A model generated the notes under the pieces. That model ran no database searches and was not told where the DNA came from. It worked only from the letters and a program-made list of their open reading frames with translations. Position numbers and translations under genes: made by a program. From Homalodisca vitripennis (taxonomy: Eukaryota > Arthropoda > Insecta > Hemiptera > Cicadellidae), in the NCBI RefSeq assembly GCF_021130785.1, contig NC_060207.1:190362001-190426000 (forward strand): a stretch of 64,000 nucleotides of DNA. The letters are read 5' to 3'. This document shows, piece by piece, positions 12,500 through 26,090 of this stretch. Every line of letters begins with the position of its first letter. The stretch's first letter is position 1.

Positions 12500-12740
12500 T
12501 TTGGTGCTGTGAATGTTTACTTTATTCTCATATTTTTCACATCGGGAAAAGGGATTTCCACAAAGGAGTGAAGTAGTGAATGGTTGGAATTATTAATGAT
12601 GCTGGGATTCTAGATAAAACATTTATTATCCTTTTGCGCCCCAAACCCATATAAAGTATTGTAATCCGCTATTGACCCTGCTTACGAAACGCTGTGCATC
12701 CATTTCTATGAAAAACTAAAGTGATATTATCACGCTTATA
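12500..12740 (+). repeat. dispersed repeat module M9, copy 1
   Basis: Matches 19,670-19,890 (+) and 58,790-58,980 (minus). All share an order of elements around AAAGGAGTGAAGTA, GGAATTATTAATGAT and TATTGACCCTGC. Confidence 0.75.
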
Positions 12741-13044
12741 GAAAACTAGTAAAATTTATTTCTTCCTGTCTAGTGCCGTTTGTGCCCAGTTCTATATTTA
12801 ATGAAACTAATGTAATTATCCTTCTACTAGGTATACCTTCATTAAAACTGAATTTGATAAATACAAATGTAATTTGTTAGATGCTTTAACTGTGGAAACA
12901 CTTGATAAAAGTATATGTTTAGTAATAAGGTACAGATCAATTGTATGGAATAAATTCAGAGGTATTCTCAATATCCTACAAATTAAAAGAGATATTTTAG
13001 CTTGTTAAGCAAAAGTATATAATCCATTACATTGTAATGATAGG

Positions 13045-13150
13045 TAAAGAGTTCCTTTGGCACTAAGGTTAGCGAGGTGAGATAATAAAGAATATAGGTC
13101 ACCTGTATTCACTCTATTACTCCTTTATATAGTTCTCCATAAGTTCACTG
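13045..13150 (+). repeat. dispersed repeat module M-D, copy 1
   Basis: AAAGAGTTCCTTTGGCACTAAGGTTAGCGAGGTGAGATAAT, written here only as a landmark region, is present at 33,705-33,810 (+) and 58,300-58,425 (minus) with few changes. Non-coding. Confidence 0.85.
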
Positions 13151-13489
13151 TGATATTACATTATTTTTAGATGCATTCTCCATCTAGATACTATATATTT
13201 ATTATTACACATTGTAGAAATTAGTAGTTATCAATAGGTATGAATCTGTATTACCTCACAGTTTAAACATTTTAAAGATGCTGGTTTTGAGGATGTATCT
13301 GTTTTTTTTCGATCTTATTAATATGTTCTCCTATTAGATTGCAATAAAATGATATAATTTTATCTAAGCATTTGTTTCCTTTAAGTTTTCAGCAGTATTC
13401 GAAGGAAATTTTATTAAAAAAAGAGATTAAAATGATATTGTTGTTTGGAAGACTCTAGGTGCTTGCTATGATTACCTCTTTTAACTCAA

Positions 13490-13990
13490 TAAAGTCACAC
13501 ATATGAAGCAAGTGTATGGATCACGTGACCACACACAGCTCCCGTAGGTCTGGTTTCATCATGTTCTACTTCAGAAGACCCTAGCCGTGATTTTCTAACC
13601 GGCAAAATAATCAACTTAAGACTAAAATACGTACTTACTGTATACGTCCGTACCATACTCGAGCAAGGGACGATGTTCTCAGTTTCCATACGGCAATTTT
13701 GAGACAAATAAATCTTAACGCCAAGTCTTCCACTACTTACGAGTACACACTTATAATAGCTCAATGGAGAACTTACCTTGTTACCTGATTGTCAATAAAA
13801 TACAGGTCATCACCTCTTTAGTACACAATATCGTTTTTACAGCATCCCTCATCAGTATCAGGTAATCCTCCTCACCACAACCAACTAATTGCGAGCTGAA
13901 TATCGGACGCTTTTATTACTATACATAACCTAGAACTTCATAAACTTCCCCCTTATTGTGACTGATTTTATAATTAGGATTGAAACCACT
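13490..13990 (+). repeat. dispersed repeat module M2, copy 1
   Basis: Collinear with 34,170-34,690 over about 500 bases. Shared stretches include CTCAATAAAGTC, CATACTCGAGCAAGGGA, AGCTCAATGGAGA, ACCTCTTTAGTACACAATAT and a C-run near the end. The last part is also found inverted at about 53,990-54,055, next to the solo LTR. The 89-codon minus frame here has no homologous open frame in the second copy, so it is not a gene. Confidence 0.88.
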
Positions 13991-14289
13991 CTAATATATA
14001 TTTATATAGCATACACATATAAGATATTTAAATTTCTTATTATGAATATATACAGTATAAACCAGTCTTTTCAGATATTATTCCTGGACTAAAGACAAAC
14101 AAAAATGACACATATATAAACATTCAAAAATCAATAATTACTAAAACAAGTGCAAGTTGTTGTTTATTCAAAAATTTTTATTTTGAGGTTACATGTAGAA
14201 AGTTAAAAAACGGTGAATAGATTTATGACCCAAGAATCTTTTATACAAAAATTTGTATGGACTTTATTTTCAGAATGACGACTTGTAAT

Positions 14290-16140
14290 AATATAACGTA
14301 AGTATCTTACAAACATCATGTAATACCAAAGCTGTTGTTATTATGTTTTATTTTAATAATTTATATATAAACGAAACCAAGATTTACAATTTATTGATGA
14401 AATAATTATAAACATTAATAACTAAACAATGACAACTACTGTTGTTATGGAGCAGCACTCCTGAGCCACAAAAAACATCTGTTTTTTGTGTGCGTACTTT
14501 CTACCCTCACCGACATTTTCCAATTACATATTCAAAAACGTATATTCAAACGATGCTCCATGACAGAAATTAATGTTTGAATACTCTACAAAATTATAAA
14601 CAATCATTACGAAATAGCATGTAAACTGTTTACGTTAACTAAATTGACCAATATGAGTAACTATCACGGTCCAACAATGCAAATGTTTAATCAGCTGATT
14701 ATAGAAGTTAAAAGTATACATTTTTATTTTACAGTAAAGAAAAAGAGCTTGTATTTACTTACGCTTGACGTATTGTTGTCATAATATACATACCAGTCAG
14801 ATACTTGTATAATTAGGAGAAGATTATTTAGAAATAAACTTACAACTGAGGTTAATATTTTGTATTTAAAGTTGTTGAGTTAATCTTTTATATTATGGTA
14901 AATAAAATTTAAGATGGGAATTGATGGGAAGTATCATAAAAAAGAGTTATGCGCTTGACTCTTAATTAGAGTTCTAAATGGTCGTGTTTGTCCTGGCGCA
15001 TGGCGGGAAAAAATGAGGCCAAGAGAACAATGCAGAGTTACACATTAACTGCAGACGCACCTAGTTATTATCTTCCCTGATTGAGGACCACTGCAGCTGC
15101 AGCAGTCAAGTGCACTGTATATATGTTTTGCGTTTTATTTATTTCAGATTTGTTCAAATTATGTGTTCTCCTTCTTTGTATGTTTTATTGTTATAACGAG
15201 TATTCTATACTTGTTGTAACTAGGTAAGCAATTGGTTAACCTTTTTTAATATAACTAATCAAGAATAGACCAAATATAAAGATTAGTATAAGGAAGACAA
15301 AATTATGGGGATGTTTCACAATAAAAATTTCTGATATTATTTTCATCATAAATTTTAATAACAACTGGTATTGTAAAGGAAAGTCGTATTTCAGCTAAGG
15401 GAAATATTAAAAATTTTAAAATAATAATAAAATACAAGATAGTATTTGAGAAAAACAGATTCGACCGTCATATCCACTAATTGCAGCAGTTTCTAAGTCA
15501 GAAATGCGTATTTTTTAATCTTTCCAGAAAAGTAAAGTTTCTCCTCATGCGGTTTGAAATCGTATTAATAGTTATAAGATCAGAATTGTGCGTGATTAAA
15601 AAAGAAACACTGTATATGTACAGAGTATCGAATGAATACTCGAAGTAGTAAACAATGTAGCAGTTATGAAAGGGCAACAATATAAGAGGAGTTAAACCTT
15701 GCAAGTTTGGAAGTAGCTGATACTGACCAGTTGTTAGTTCGAGAGTTGCCTTGGAGTTCTAGGGACTGTCTGGTACAATAGCCAAGTTAAAGAGATACGT
15801 CTCGTCCTCTTGATATATATTTATGTAAAATATTATAAAACTTAAGTTTAATACAGTATAATAATTTCAAGTTCAGTAAAAATGTATGTTTTCGTAATTC
15901 TTCAGAAAAAGATCCCAATACATACTCACTGAACATGCACATATAGCGGTTATGAAGAGGTATCCAAAATTCTAAGGAACAATTGTTTAATTAATAACAA
16001 AACGTTCAACTTGAACCTTTTTATACAAACATTGTGTAAATTGCCAAATAAGCTGCCTGGATAAGCGGCATCTAGAGATTAGCTGCTTTACATTTGCAGG
16101 TCTGAACAGAATAGACTCACATATGTAGCAAAAAGACATA
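14290..16140 (+). repeat. dispersed repeat module M-A, copy 1
   Basis: About 1.8 kb of non-coding sequence that recurs at 20.3-22.4 kb and 34.8-36.44 kb (+), and at 50.64-52.15 kb (minus). Landmarks are GCGCTTGACTCTTAATTAGA (14,951), AAGAGAACAATGCAGAGTTA, the CTGCAGCAGTCAAGTGCA region, GAGAGTTGCCTTG and GATACGTCTCGTCCT. It contains an almost unchanged duplicate of 20,309-20,805. Confidence 0.9.
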
Positions 16141-16384
16141 AAGAGGGTGTTCAGAAAAGAATGTCACAACATTGTCAGCAAGAACTATGCTGGACGTAAG
16201 TTCGCTGCACTGTGCTTTTGAAATAATGTACTAATTTCATATCTAAATGTTCTATAATACTAACAATATTTTTCAGTTCATAAAGAAACAAAAGCGTAAA
16301 GTCATTGTTGATGTACTTTTAACTGTATATTTTTATCAATAATTAAGTTTTAGATCTGAAATACAATGTTACTGTCTAACAAAG

Positions 16385-17035
16385 TAAATTAGAGTGGCCA
16401 TAAATATAAATTTTTTGTGTATTTTCTTGATTATGGCAACAAGGCAAACTCAACATTGGTGTCGGAAATATAATTCACTCGAACCAATAGTTATCATACA
16501 TTACTAAATTGCGTGTAAAGGAGTACACATCACTGACCTATATTCTCTGTATAACTGTACCTCGTTAACAGATAGCTCTTATGCTCACCAGTTATTAAAT
16601 CATTGGGTTAATGGTTCTGTTTGCATAATATTGGATGTTTTTCTAACATCGGTAAATTATTTGCGTAGATTTACAAAGAAAATGTAGGTTATTTGTTTAA
16701 CAATGATCAACTATCTACTTGATACACTGATAAACACGTGTTCACAAGTAAGACGTTCGTGAGTATCATGTTTGAATAAGATTTAGCTTTAATCCTTACA
16801 AGATACTATAATTTTAACAGAACAATAATAGAATAGTACAACAAATCATCATATTGACTGTTAGTGTTAGAGTTCAGCAGTAGAAGAGGTGCTGAACCTT
16901 GTAAATTGTTATGTGAGGGAAAACGTTTTTATCTTATAGCGTGTTGAGTAGTTACAGTCCTCGTCTCCAGCACTTAACCGCTACTCTTTGCAGTTCACTT
17001 TACGATCAGAGAAAGTAACGGAAAATGATACTTTA
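16385..17035 (+). repeat. dispersed repeat modules M-C and M-B, copy 1
   Basis: M-C (about 16,525-16,800) recurs at 23,700-23,990 (+), and at 48,790-49,040 and 57,770-58,040 (minus). M-B (16,857-17,035) recurs at 24,350-24,520 (+), and at 48,365-48,535 and 57,170-57,345 (minus). M-B landmarks are GAAGAGGTGCTGAACC, GTGAGGGAAAACGTTTTTA, TACAGTCCTCGTC and CAGTTCACTTTACGATCAGA. Confidence 0.9.
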
Positions 17036-17580
17036 CCAAGGTTATACCAATAAAGGGCTTCACAGTAATTTATTACGAAATATATTCTTGTAAAATAGGC
17101 AATATAGACTCCAATATAGTATCCTTGGTGTACGTTAATTACTTTAGTGAACCGATTTTCTGAAATACTCGAAATTTTATTTTCTACCTATAACTTTGAT
17201 CTTTAAATTATGCAAGAACATGGAAGTAAAAATAGTAATAGCATACAACAATGTACTGTATCAAAACCCATTACAATGTTAAAGATATGTACATTGCTTT
17301 AATAAGTCAGTTCAAACTACTATATTTTTTTTAAATACTAAGGCATAATTTAGTCAAATTTACACGGCTCTCTTAAAATTTAGAATATTTATAAAAGAGG
17401 ATTTAGTCTATACAATTGCGCTTTGTCTAGAAAACGATTTGCATTGTTGGGTAGGGATATGAGTAGAGACATGCAGGTTCTTTCTATTATTATACATACA
17501 TGTTAACCATTTTGGAAGTGATAACTAAAAGGGAAAATCTTTTATTGCTGTAAAACAAAAGTTTTGTATGAATTGAAGAT
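17036..17580. other. AT-rich spacer between repeat modules
   Basis: No gene, motif or clear internal repeat was seen here. Confidence 0.5.
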
Positions 17581-18000
17581 TTGCTTAAGAATTATGAAAA
17601 TCTTTGGCAAATTGCCACACTGTATGGGAGAGAAACGTCAAAGAATTTCAGTATTTATGAGAACGGAATGAAGGATGGAAGTTTAAAGAGTGTTGATGTA
17701 GATTTTGAAGTGTGCTTTTTATTAGGCAATACTGCATAGGATTAATTAACTTAGTAATAGTAATTAAATACATTACATTGTATTTCTTGTAATGTGTTAA
17801 ATACAATATCAGACTTACGTTTTCAGACCTTGAGGAAAGGAGACCTAAGTACACAAAACATAAACACAGAAATTGCTGCAGTACGGTTCACAACGCCATC
17901 CTACGGCCAGACTTTGAAACTAACTATCATACTAAATACAGCGTTACACTAGCGAACCCTCTGTACTGGTCAAAGTACTAATCTTAGTGAGTCGCTAGGT
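17581..18000 (+). repeat. dispersed repeat module M8, copy 1
   Basis: Matches 47,820-48,130 and 55,830-56,160 in inverse orientation. Shared parts are ACAACGCCATCCTACGGCCA, GCGAACCCTCT and TTACATTGTATTTCTTGTAATG. The small open frames across it change between copies and are not genes. Confidence 0.85.
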
Positions 18001-18539
18001 TGTAATAGTAGTATTGGATCGTAAATCTTTTCGATGATTATGGATACATTAGTACTTTCTTTCATAATTTTTCTCGAATATTAAAAAGGGCACAAGTAAG
18101 TAGAAACTGCATTTATAACAGTAAGAAAGATACGATTTTGTTATTAAAATGGAGACATTGTCCATAACGATAAATTAGATCACTGCATTAAATATTTGAC
18201 GACTCCAAAACGTTGTGTTTATTACTTTATTTACTTGCCCTACTAACTCTTGCCTTTTTAAACCTATTTAAAGACAAATTTTTAGCATGATAATTATAAA
18301 CATAATTTTACAAAAAGTAAAAATAAAACAACCTAGCAGAAAACCCCCGTTTTTAGTTTTTACAATGTAAATTGGCGCGATGCTCCTAGATAATATGACG
18401 ATAGTAAAATAATGCGTGCACATTTCATAACAGTAGAAAAATACAATAACTACAATCATTTATGCATTAATGTCGTAGATGTTTTACATTGAAATTGTGT
18501 AATCTATATGTTCTAATTATTTTGAAGAAATGTGATTTT

Positions 18540-18960
18540 TTTAAACAGAATGTGATCGAGTGAAGCGCCATGAAACCAAAGCTGAAGATCTCTGTTAAAC
18601 TCTGTTAAGGCGCCGCGGGGCTGCTTACTATCAGTCGATATATCTTTATTGATAAACTCTAAGGAAATCTTAGTTCTGTTCTTTAATGGCCTTTCATAAC
18701 TCCAACGATGCCGACAAAAGGGTTTAACACTACTTTATAATTCAGAAAAGTAAGTATTTGACTGCTTTATCAAAGTTTAATTTTTACATCTTTAACCGTT
18801 GCACTATTATAAAGAGATAATTTATTTGCAGCTTTTACCAACGTGCCTTGAGATTAATGATTCTATATACTACCAGTTGCTACCCGCATCATTGTATTGT
18901 TTTGCTACTTAACAAGGTCGTAGTGGTTAAACTCTCTTCATATTCAATCTGAAGAATTCC
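18540..18960 (+). repeat. dispersed repeat module M7, copy 1
   Basis: Landmarks GCGCCGCGGGGCTGCT, TATCTTTATTGATAAACTCT and CATAACTCCAACGATGCCGA recur inverted at about 54,960-55,250 and 60,600-60,750. Confidence 0.85.
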
Positions 18961-19299
18961 AAGATTTTAAGGTCACTGCAAAACATTGAAACGCCCATTA
19001 AGGCTTGCCGTAACATTTCTTACTGACCACCATAAAATGTGAATGAATACAGTCAAAGTTGCACTCATGTTGATATACCAGTAATATATCTATGTGCACG
19101 AAGATTGGGATAATTAAATAAGTATTATGTTACAAGGTATAGTACCATATTTTAATTAAATATATTATAAATATATATGTAGCAGTATAAATTAAGTTTG
19201 AATAATATTAAAATGTTTTTTTTTAGGATTCATTCCTTTACGTACTAAAAGTAGACAACTCACTGATAAGTTAACTCCACTGAAGGGCAAACCTGAAGT

Positions 19300-19890
19300 T
19301 GATAAACAATGAGAACGGAAATAAGATAATGTAATTTACTCGGCAGTATAAAGGGATTGGGATTTTACAGTCAAAGAAGAATCCTGTGTTATTCCGCACC
19401 ATAAATTAGCAAGCTCGGATCAGTTTTATCAGAGGTACTCCAAACATTTGTCTTTGTCGGGAAAAATTGTATTGCCTTTCTTAAAAATAAACAATTTGTT
19501 TATTTGCTCATATTAAACATAATTTTTAAGTTTGAAATTTGTTTCTAAGAGGAAGGAGAAATAAGTGTTAATGCTTTACTTGTGTAGGAGATGCTTGAAT
19601 TTGAGACACTTCAATACATAATATTAACAATATTGTCTCATTGATAAAATCCAAATATTCTGTCTGAAACTGATATTTTTTCTCACATCAAGCAAAGTGA
19701 AAAGTAGGAAAAGGAATTATACTAAGGAGGAAAGTACTGAATGGATGGAATTATTAATAATACTACGGGTCCTAGATTTAACAATTGTAATCGTTATACG
19801 GCCCAAACGATATGTTTCATACTCAAAGAAAGACGTTATTGATCCTGCAAAATAATTTTGTGCGTCACTTTCTATAAACTCCTGCGATGT
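19300..19890 (+). repeat. modules M3 (copy 2) and M9 (copy 2), adjacent
   Basis: M3 at 19,300-19,640 is followed directly by M9 at 19,670-19,890. In the first copy the two are about 3 kb apart (9.1 and 12.5 kb). So either several kb were inserted there or deleted here. Confidence 0.8.
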
Positions 19891-20308
19891 AAAAAATTTT
19901 TGTTCATTTTGTCCAGCATGTTCAAGAAATAAAGTACTTGTTATCGAGTATATTAGCGCTCTGTTCCCTATTCAATATCAAACGAAACATATTTATTATA
20001 TACTTATTTACTTACTTTTCATTAACATGCTCGCAAGTGTAAGGAATTCCTCATGTGTTCTGTTTGAAGCTTGGTTTTGAAGATGGAAGGATTATAAAGG
20101 AAACAGGATTTTACCGCATATTTGTCACCGTTTATTGAAGGTGTCACAACAACCATGTTGTGTGTCAACCCCAAGTACTGTAAAACAGGTTCTTAATAAC
20201 AAAATAATAGAATACAAACCATTGAAACTTAACTACATAATACAGGTCTGTAAGTGTGAACTCAACAACATTTGACTTGATTAGATTAGACAGACCATAT
20301 TATAATGT

Positions 20309-20805
20309 TAAGGGAAATATTAAAAAACTTAAAAATAATAATAAAATACAAGATAGTATTTGAGAAAAAACAGATTCAACCGTCATATCCACTAATTGCA
20401 GCAGTTTCTAAGTCAGAAATGCGCATTTTTTAATCTTTTCAGAAAAGTAAAGTTTCTCCTCATGCGGTTTGAAATCGTATTAATAGTTATAAGATCAGAA
20501 TTGTGCGTGATTAAAAAAGAAACACTGTATATGTACAGAGTATCGAATGAATACTCGAAGTAGTAAACAAAGTAGCAGTTATGAAAGGACAACAATATAA
20601 CAGGAGTTAAACCTTGCAAGTTTGGACAGTAGCTGATACTGACTAGTTCGAGAGTTGCCTTGGAGTTCTAGGGACTGTCTGCTACAATAGCTAAGTTAAA
20701 GAGATACGTCTCGTCCTCTTGATATATATTTATGTAAAATATTACAAAACTTAAGTGTAATACAGTATAATAATTTCAAGTTCACTAAAAATGTATGTTT
20801 TCGTT
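20309..20805 (+). repeat. 500-bp near-identical duplicate of 15,396-15,897
   Basis: The two segments differ at only a handful of positions, whereas other module copies in the window are much more diverged. The flanks differ: the 15.4-kb copy sits in its normal module context, while this one ends abruptly at 20,805. It therefore looks like a recent extra copy. Twin 68-codon minus frames arise from it and are not evidence of a gene. Confidence 0.9.
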
Positions 20806-22390
20806 AATTTCATATATACTTAGTATGTGTATATATAAACAGCAATTTTACTATTTATTTACGATTTTTATTTAAGATAGACATGTAGGAAGTTAAAATA
20901 TGGTGGATAGATTTATGACATAAAGATATAACTGCAAAATATTTTAATAGGCTTAATTTTTAAAACGATGGCTTCTTAAATAATGTTTGAATGTATCTTA
21001 AAAACGGCATATAATACAGAAGGTTTGCTATTTTTTTTATCAATTATAAAATATAATTTAACTATCAAAATGAACATACAATTAATATTAATATATTAAA
21101 TTTAAAAAAAATATGAATCTCCCTTTCATATTAAGGTGTAACACAAAACTTCAAGTTAGAATTTTCTATTTACAATCACAAGAGAAATATGCGCTTGACT
21201 CTTAATTAGAGTTTGCCCAGGCGGGGAAAAACTGCGGCCAAGAGAACAATGCAGAGTTACTCATTTACTGCAGGTGCACCTAGTTATTTATTATCTTGTC
21301 TGAATATGGACCATTGTACTGCAACAGTCAAGTGCATTGTTTATATGATTTGTGTTTTATTTCAGAGTTGTTTGAATTGTCTCCTTCTTTTTACGTTTTA
21401 TTTTTATAAAATGTTTCCTATACCTGTATAGTACATTGCAATTGATTAATCTGCTTCATAAAATAACTAGTCTGGTTTAATATAAGGGTCATTACAATGA
21501 TATGCATTTTTTACAATAAATATTTCTTAGGTTATTTTAATCATGAATATCAATAAATTTTAAACATGATATAATAACAGTTTTTTGTTCTTACAGTAGT
21601 ACATCTTGTTAAAAGTTATGCAATTGTTAGTAAAACAAAGTGGCATTTGTGTTAAGGAAAATAAAAAATTATCAAATATAATAAAAAATACCTCACGGTG
21701 TATGGGGAAAATATTTGTCCTCCATATTGGAAAATCGCTGAAGATTCTAGTTTGAAATACATATTTTTAAATCTTAAAAATGTAAACGTTCCCCTCTTAA
21801 ATTTTGATTTCAGATTGCGTTTCCAAGATTATAATGGTGGTCACTTACATAGGAGACATATGTATAGTGTATCGAATGAATACTCTGCCGTTATGAAGGG
21901 AAAACAAAATTAATAACAGAACATAAACGTTGCAAGTTAGGCAACAGCTGATATTGGCTAGTTTAGGAGTTAGTAGTTGCCTTGAAGCGTTTTTCAATAG
22001 TTCTTCGGGCTTTGTCTGGCAGAATAGCCCAGTTATAGAGATAGGTCTCGTCATCGTTAAATATATTTATGTCCAAAAATATAGAAACTCATTTGAGATA
22101 CAGTATATTAACATCTAGTGTAGTAAAAACATGTATCCTCTCCCGTAGCAGAGCTAAATCCAAGGTCCTACAACAAAACGCTTGTTTGACTAAATGTTTT
22201 GTCAATTATTCAGAAATAGATCCCAATGGATACTCACTGCCGTGCAAATGTAGAAGTTATGAAGAGGTTGATAACAAAAAGTCCACAGTGAGCTGCTGGA
22301 TACAAGCACAATTTCCAAAGTAAAACGATAAGCCGCATCCAGACATTAGTTGCTTTTTACTATGGTCTGAGCAGGACACACTCACAAAGT
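20806..22390 (+). repeat. dispersed repeat module M-A, copy 2
   Basis: GCGCTTGACTCTTAATTAGA at 21,191 marks the same module as at 14,951. Compared with copy 1 it is closer to the inverted copy at 50.6-52.6 kb, for example in the GCAGGTGCACCTAGTTATTTA region and around CCCAATGGATACTCAC near 22,223. Overlapping small frames on both strands (21,698-22,323) are unlikely to code. Confidence 0.85.
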
Positions 22391-23222
22391 TAACAAAATA
22401 AATATATGGTTTTGAGAAAAGTGTATTACAAACTTTTGCAGTTATTAGTACTAATGATTAAAAAAAATACTATGTAAACATAGTTAGTGAATTGTATCGT
22501 TCAGCGCTAGCTGCCATTTTGTACAAAAATAAAAATATCATCTCCCGAACTAGTAAAACTACAGATTCCGTACTTTAACATGTTGTTACTGCATTACCAA
22601 AACTAAGCGTCTTGTTAGACGACTAAAAAAATCGTGTGATTTGCTTTAATAATAACAACATTGTGCCAGTCGAAAAGTTTAAATCCTCTAAAATTCTTCT
22701 TAAATCAAATTTTTAGCACATGGTTTCTTAACAATTGCTATTACTTATAATAACTGTAATTAATTAATATGTGGTACAAAGTATGAAACTTTTTGCCTGT
22801 TACTTTATTCTTATCGAATGAACCTGTCCGGTAAACATAGTAGAGCTGGACATTCAACAAGATATCATCACCAGTGCTGGTGAAATATTTTGAGAATATT
22901 TGTGTTCATGGATATAAGTAAACATCAACCCTAGATATTTTGCAATTTTGAAAAAAATGCATGATGAAAAGATGATGAAACCGCCATTTATAGGTAATTT
23001 AGGACTACACAGTACACAGCACAAATGGTTGAGGACAACGCGTCGTCTGTAATTTATTTCTATACTTCTCAAGGGGTATCATTACATTGGTCTTATGTTT
23101 ATATTGATTTAAATGTTTTCTGAATGTCGTAAATATTTTGAATAATACTATCGTGATTTTTGAAAATTTTCACAGTTTGTCAGAGAAAGTTTCTAAACTG
23201 GGATTAAATGGTGAGTCAGTAA

Positions 23223-23225
<3 letters not shown>
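22391..23225. other. AT-rich sequence, no gene seen
   Basis: No supported feature. A minus frame at 22,854-23,072 shows no domain. Confidence 0.5.
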
Positions 23226-23279
<54 letters not shown>

Positions 23280-23290
23280 TATATATATAA
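23226..23290. repeat. (TA)n microsatellite
   Basis: A TA run of about 60 bases with one interruption (ACT) near 23,279. Confidence 0.95.
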
Positions 23291-23369
23291 TGTACAATAC
23301 GAAATTAAAAATTTACTGTATTAAAGAATTCTAAATTATTGTTCTTCATCAAGTTAATTTCGCAAAGAA

Positions 23370-24530
23370 AATATCTTTCACGATATATCTGTTTAGATGC
23401 ACCCCGATACCAACTATCAATTGAATTAGTAATTATAATTATTAGAAAATAGAATCATCCTTAATTTATAAGCTGCACTTCAAGTTTGTTTTAAAAATTA
23501 TGCAATAAAAATGTAACTAACCAAATAAAAGTTTTACGTATGTACCAACAAAATAAATGGTTTAGTTAAATAACTACATATATTATACAACCGTACAAAA
23601 ATAATAACGGATAATGAATGACTCCGCATATTGCATCTATATACACACTCTATGGTTTATCTAGTATAAAGTATGCGTTATATTAAAGGAGGTTATAGTG
23701 TGCACATCACTGACCTACATTCTCTGTATAACTGTACCACGTTAACCTCGTTAATAAATAGCTCTTATGTTTGCTGGTTATTAAATCATTGAGTTAATGG
23801 TTCTCTTTGCTTACTACTAGATGTTTTACTATCATCGGTAAATTATGTGCATATTTACGAAGAAAATATAGCTCATTTCTATTTATTCATCAATGATGAA
23901 CTATTTACTTGATATACTGACGAACACGTGTCCACAAGTAAGACGATCGTGAGTATCATGTGTGAATAAGGTTTAACTTTAATCCTTAAGAGATTATATA
24001 TTTTTGGCATCAGTTAATGGTTTTTATTTAGTATTTAGTTTTAATTTGGCTCTGATCTTAACTATATTGGTACGCTATTTTGGAAATGTTGTCTAAGAGA
24101 ATTATTATAAATTCTAGGGAATTGTCCATGGTACTTAGGAAGTTAAATTTTTCACGTTTCATCACATTAAAAAATTAGACATCAATAGATCTAATAAAGG
24201 TAAATTAGTTTGATTGAATGTGTAAGTAATGACAAAATTTAAAAAGTAGTATTAATGTTGTTTATTAATTTTGCGCCCTTTGCTGTGTATAATAATACTA
24301 AATATATTGCGTGATAAAACAGAATAGAACTGTAAATCATCTCATTGGCCCTTACTGTTAAAGTTCAGTGGCAGAAGAGGTGCCGAACCCTGTAAATTTT
24401 TATGTGAGGGAAAACGTTTTTACCTTATAGCGTGTAAAGCAGTTACAGTCCTCGTCTTAAGCACTTAACCGCTCCTCTTTGCAGTTTACTTTACGATCAG
24501 AGAAAATAACGAAAATTGATACTTTGCTAC
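23370..24530 (+). repeat. dispersed repeat modules M-C and M-B, copy 2, with left flank
   Basis: Collinear, in inverted orientation, with 48.36-50.3 kb. The segment near 23,400 (GCACCCCGATACC) is the reverse complement of the sequence near 50,125. It gives the uninterrupted version of the site where the element at 49.3-50.1 kb has inserted. Confidence 0.85.
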
Positions 24531-26077
24531 GTAATAAAGAGCCAAAATTGAGGGAAAACCTGTAAATAAAGCATGACATTAGAGACGTAGCCTCGAAAAG
24601 TGTTTGATAAACCTTTTTAAACTTTTTTATTTTCTAACAACAAATTTATTATTCGATAGACTTTTAAACAATGTACATTGATCACACATAAAATTACAAC
24701 AAATTTAGCCACCAAGGTAGTTAAAACACATGACAATTTGGTTTTAATTATTTATTTCATAATTTAACTTAACCTTAGTACCCGAAGATGAATTCCCAGA
24801 ATTCGAAAAGTAAATTGTACGAAAAAAAATTTAAAAATGTTAAAAAGATTTATTATGATATACATAAAGCATTATAGGTTCCAAAATGTACAAGTCTTCT
24901 TGGTGTATATAAAACTAAGTATGTGACAGCAAGGTAGATACTGTACTATACCATGGTCAATTAACAGTGGTATTGAAAAAGCTCTTACTTAATGTTCACC
25001 ATTCCACGGGGGTGTTACCATTATTAGTCGGAAAGCTTTGAAAACATGGACAACTAAAGGGTTTAACCTAAATTTCCAACCGTTACATCCTGGATAAGAT
25101 TTATGTAGACCTCATCTCAAATGCTGGATACAAACGTGAGATTGCAAAAACTGAACCTTTGAGTAATGTTCAGTCGGAACTTTGATATTAATACACACAT
25201 TGTTGTAAATTTCTTTTTTGGCCATTACTTCAACATTGTAAATATGATTTTTATTGAGAAATAAATAAAATAATCAAATAATAATTAATATACTGTACAG
25301 AATATTAATCTTATTAATCTTTACTATTATTCTTTTTGCTTTTGCGATCTAATACTATATTTTCAGAAACTGCAACTATATATTTGTACGTGGTTGATAT
25401 TCAAACTATGACTAAAAAACGTACTAAGACAATTTAATTATAAATACATTGTTAAGAGACAGTTTTTCAAAAATATTTTCTTGATTTGAATATTCTCATC
25501 CCTCTGTACAAAGTATCAAATTTAATAGCACTGTAAAACTGAAGAAATAAAACACTCACAATTAGCTACTTTTAGAATTTTTACTTAATATATGACGGAT
25601 TTCCTTAAACTGGAGATTTGAAGTCGGTTATTAATTATCATATGAGTCGTCTCGTAATGTTAATTAATACTAGTATGTAAATAAATTACTTTAAAATTAT
25701 TTTTAAATCCAGTATGTTATTTTAAGAGGTTTTGTTTTTTTAATGAACTAAAACTCCATGAAAAGTGAGAAGTATGCATTAAGCATTGTATTAGCTATGG
25801 AATTCTGAAATATCAATTACAATACAAATGGTATGAATAGTATACAAGAATCAAATACCTATATTACAGAATTTAAAACTATTAATAACGTGAATTTTAA
25901 CTTCTTTTTATTTCACCTCAAAATAAATATATAATTTGACTAGACAGTGAGACAGCGCCCAGGGCTGCCACTAGTAGAGCTACAGTTTGAGTGAGGTTGT
26001 GTCACGTGACTCATATTGTACACAGGACTGACAGCTGAAGCTAGAGAGGTTTACTTTAACCTTTCCAGCTGTTTCCT
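24531..26077. other. AT-rich sequence, no gene seen
   Basis: No supported gene or repeat. A somewhat GC-richer patch at 25,945-26,075 (GACAGCGCCCAGGGCTGCC) is the target region of the SINE that follows. Confidence 0.5.
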
Positions 26078-26090
26078 GGCGTAAAAAGTT

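Noticed and set aside
15498..20619. Two near-identical 68-codon minus frames (15,498-15,704 and 20,413-20,619)
   Set aside because: They are identical because the DNA is a recent duplicate. The equivalent positions in other module copies are not open.
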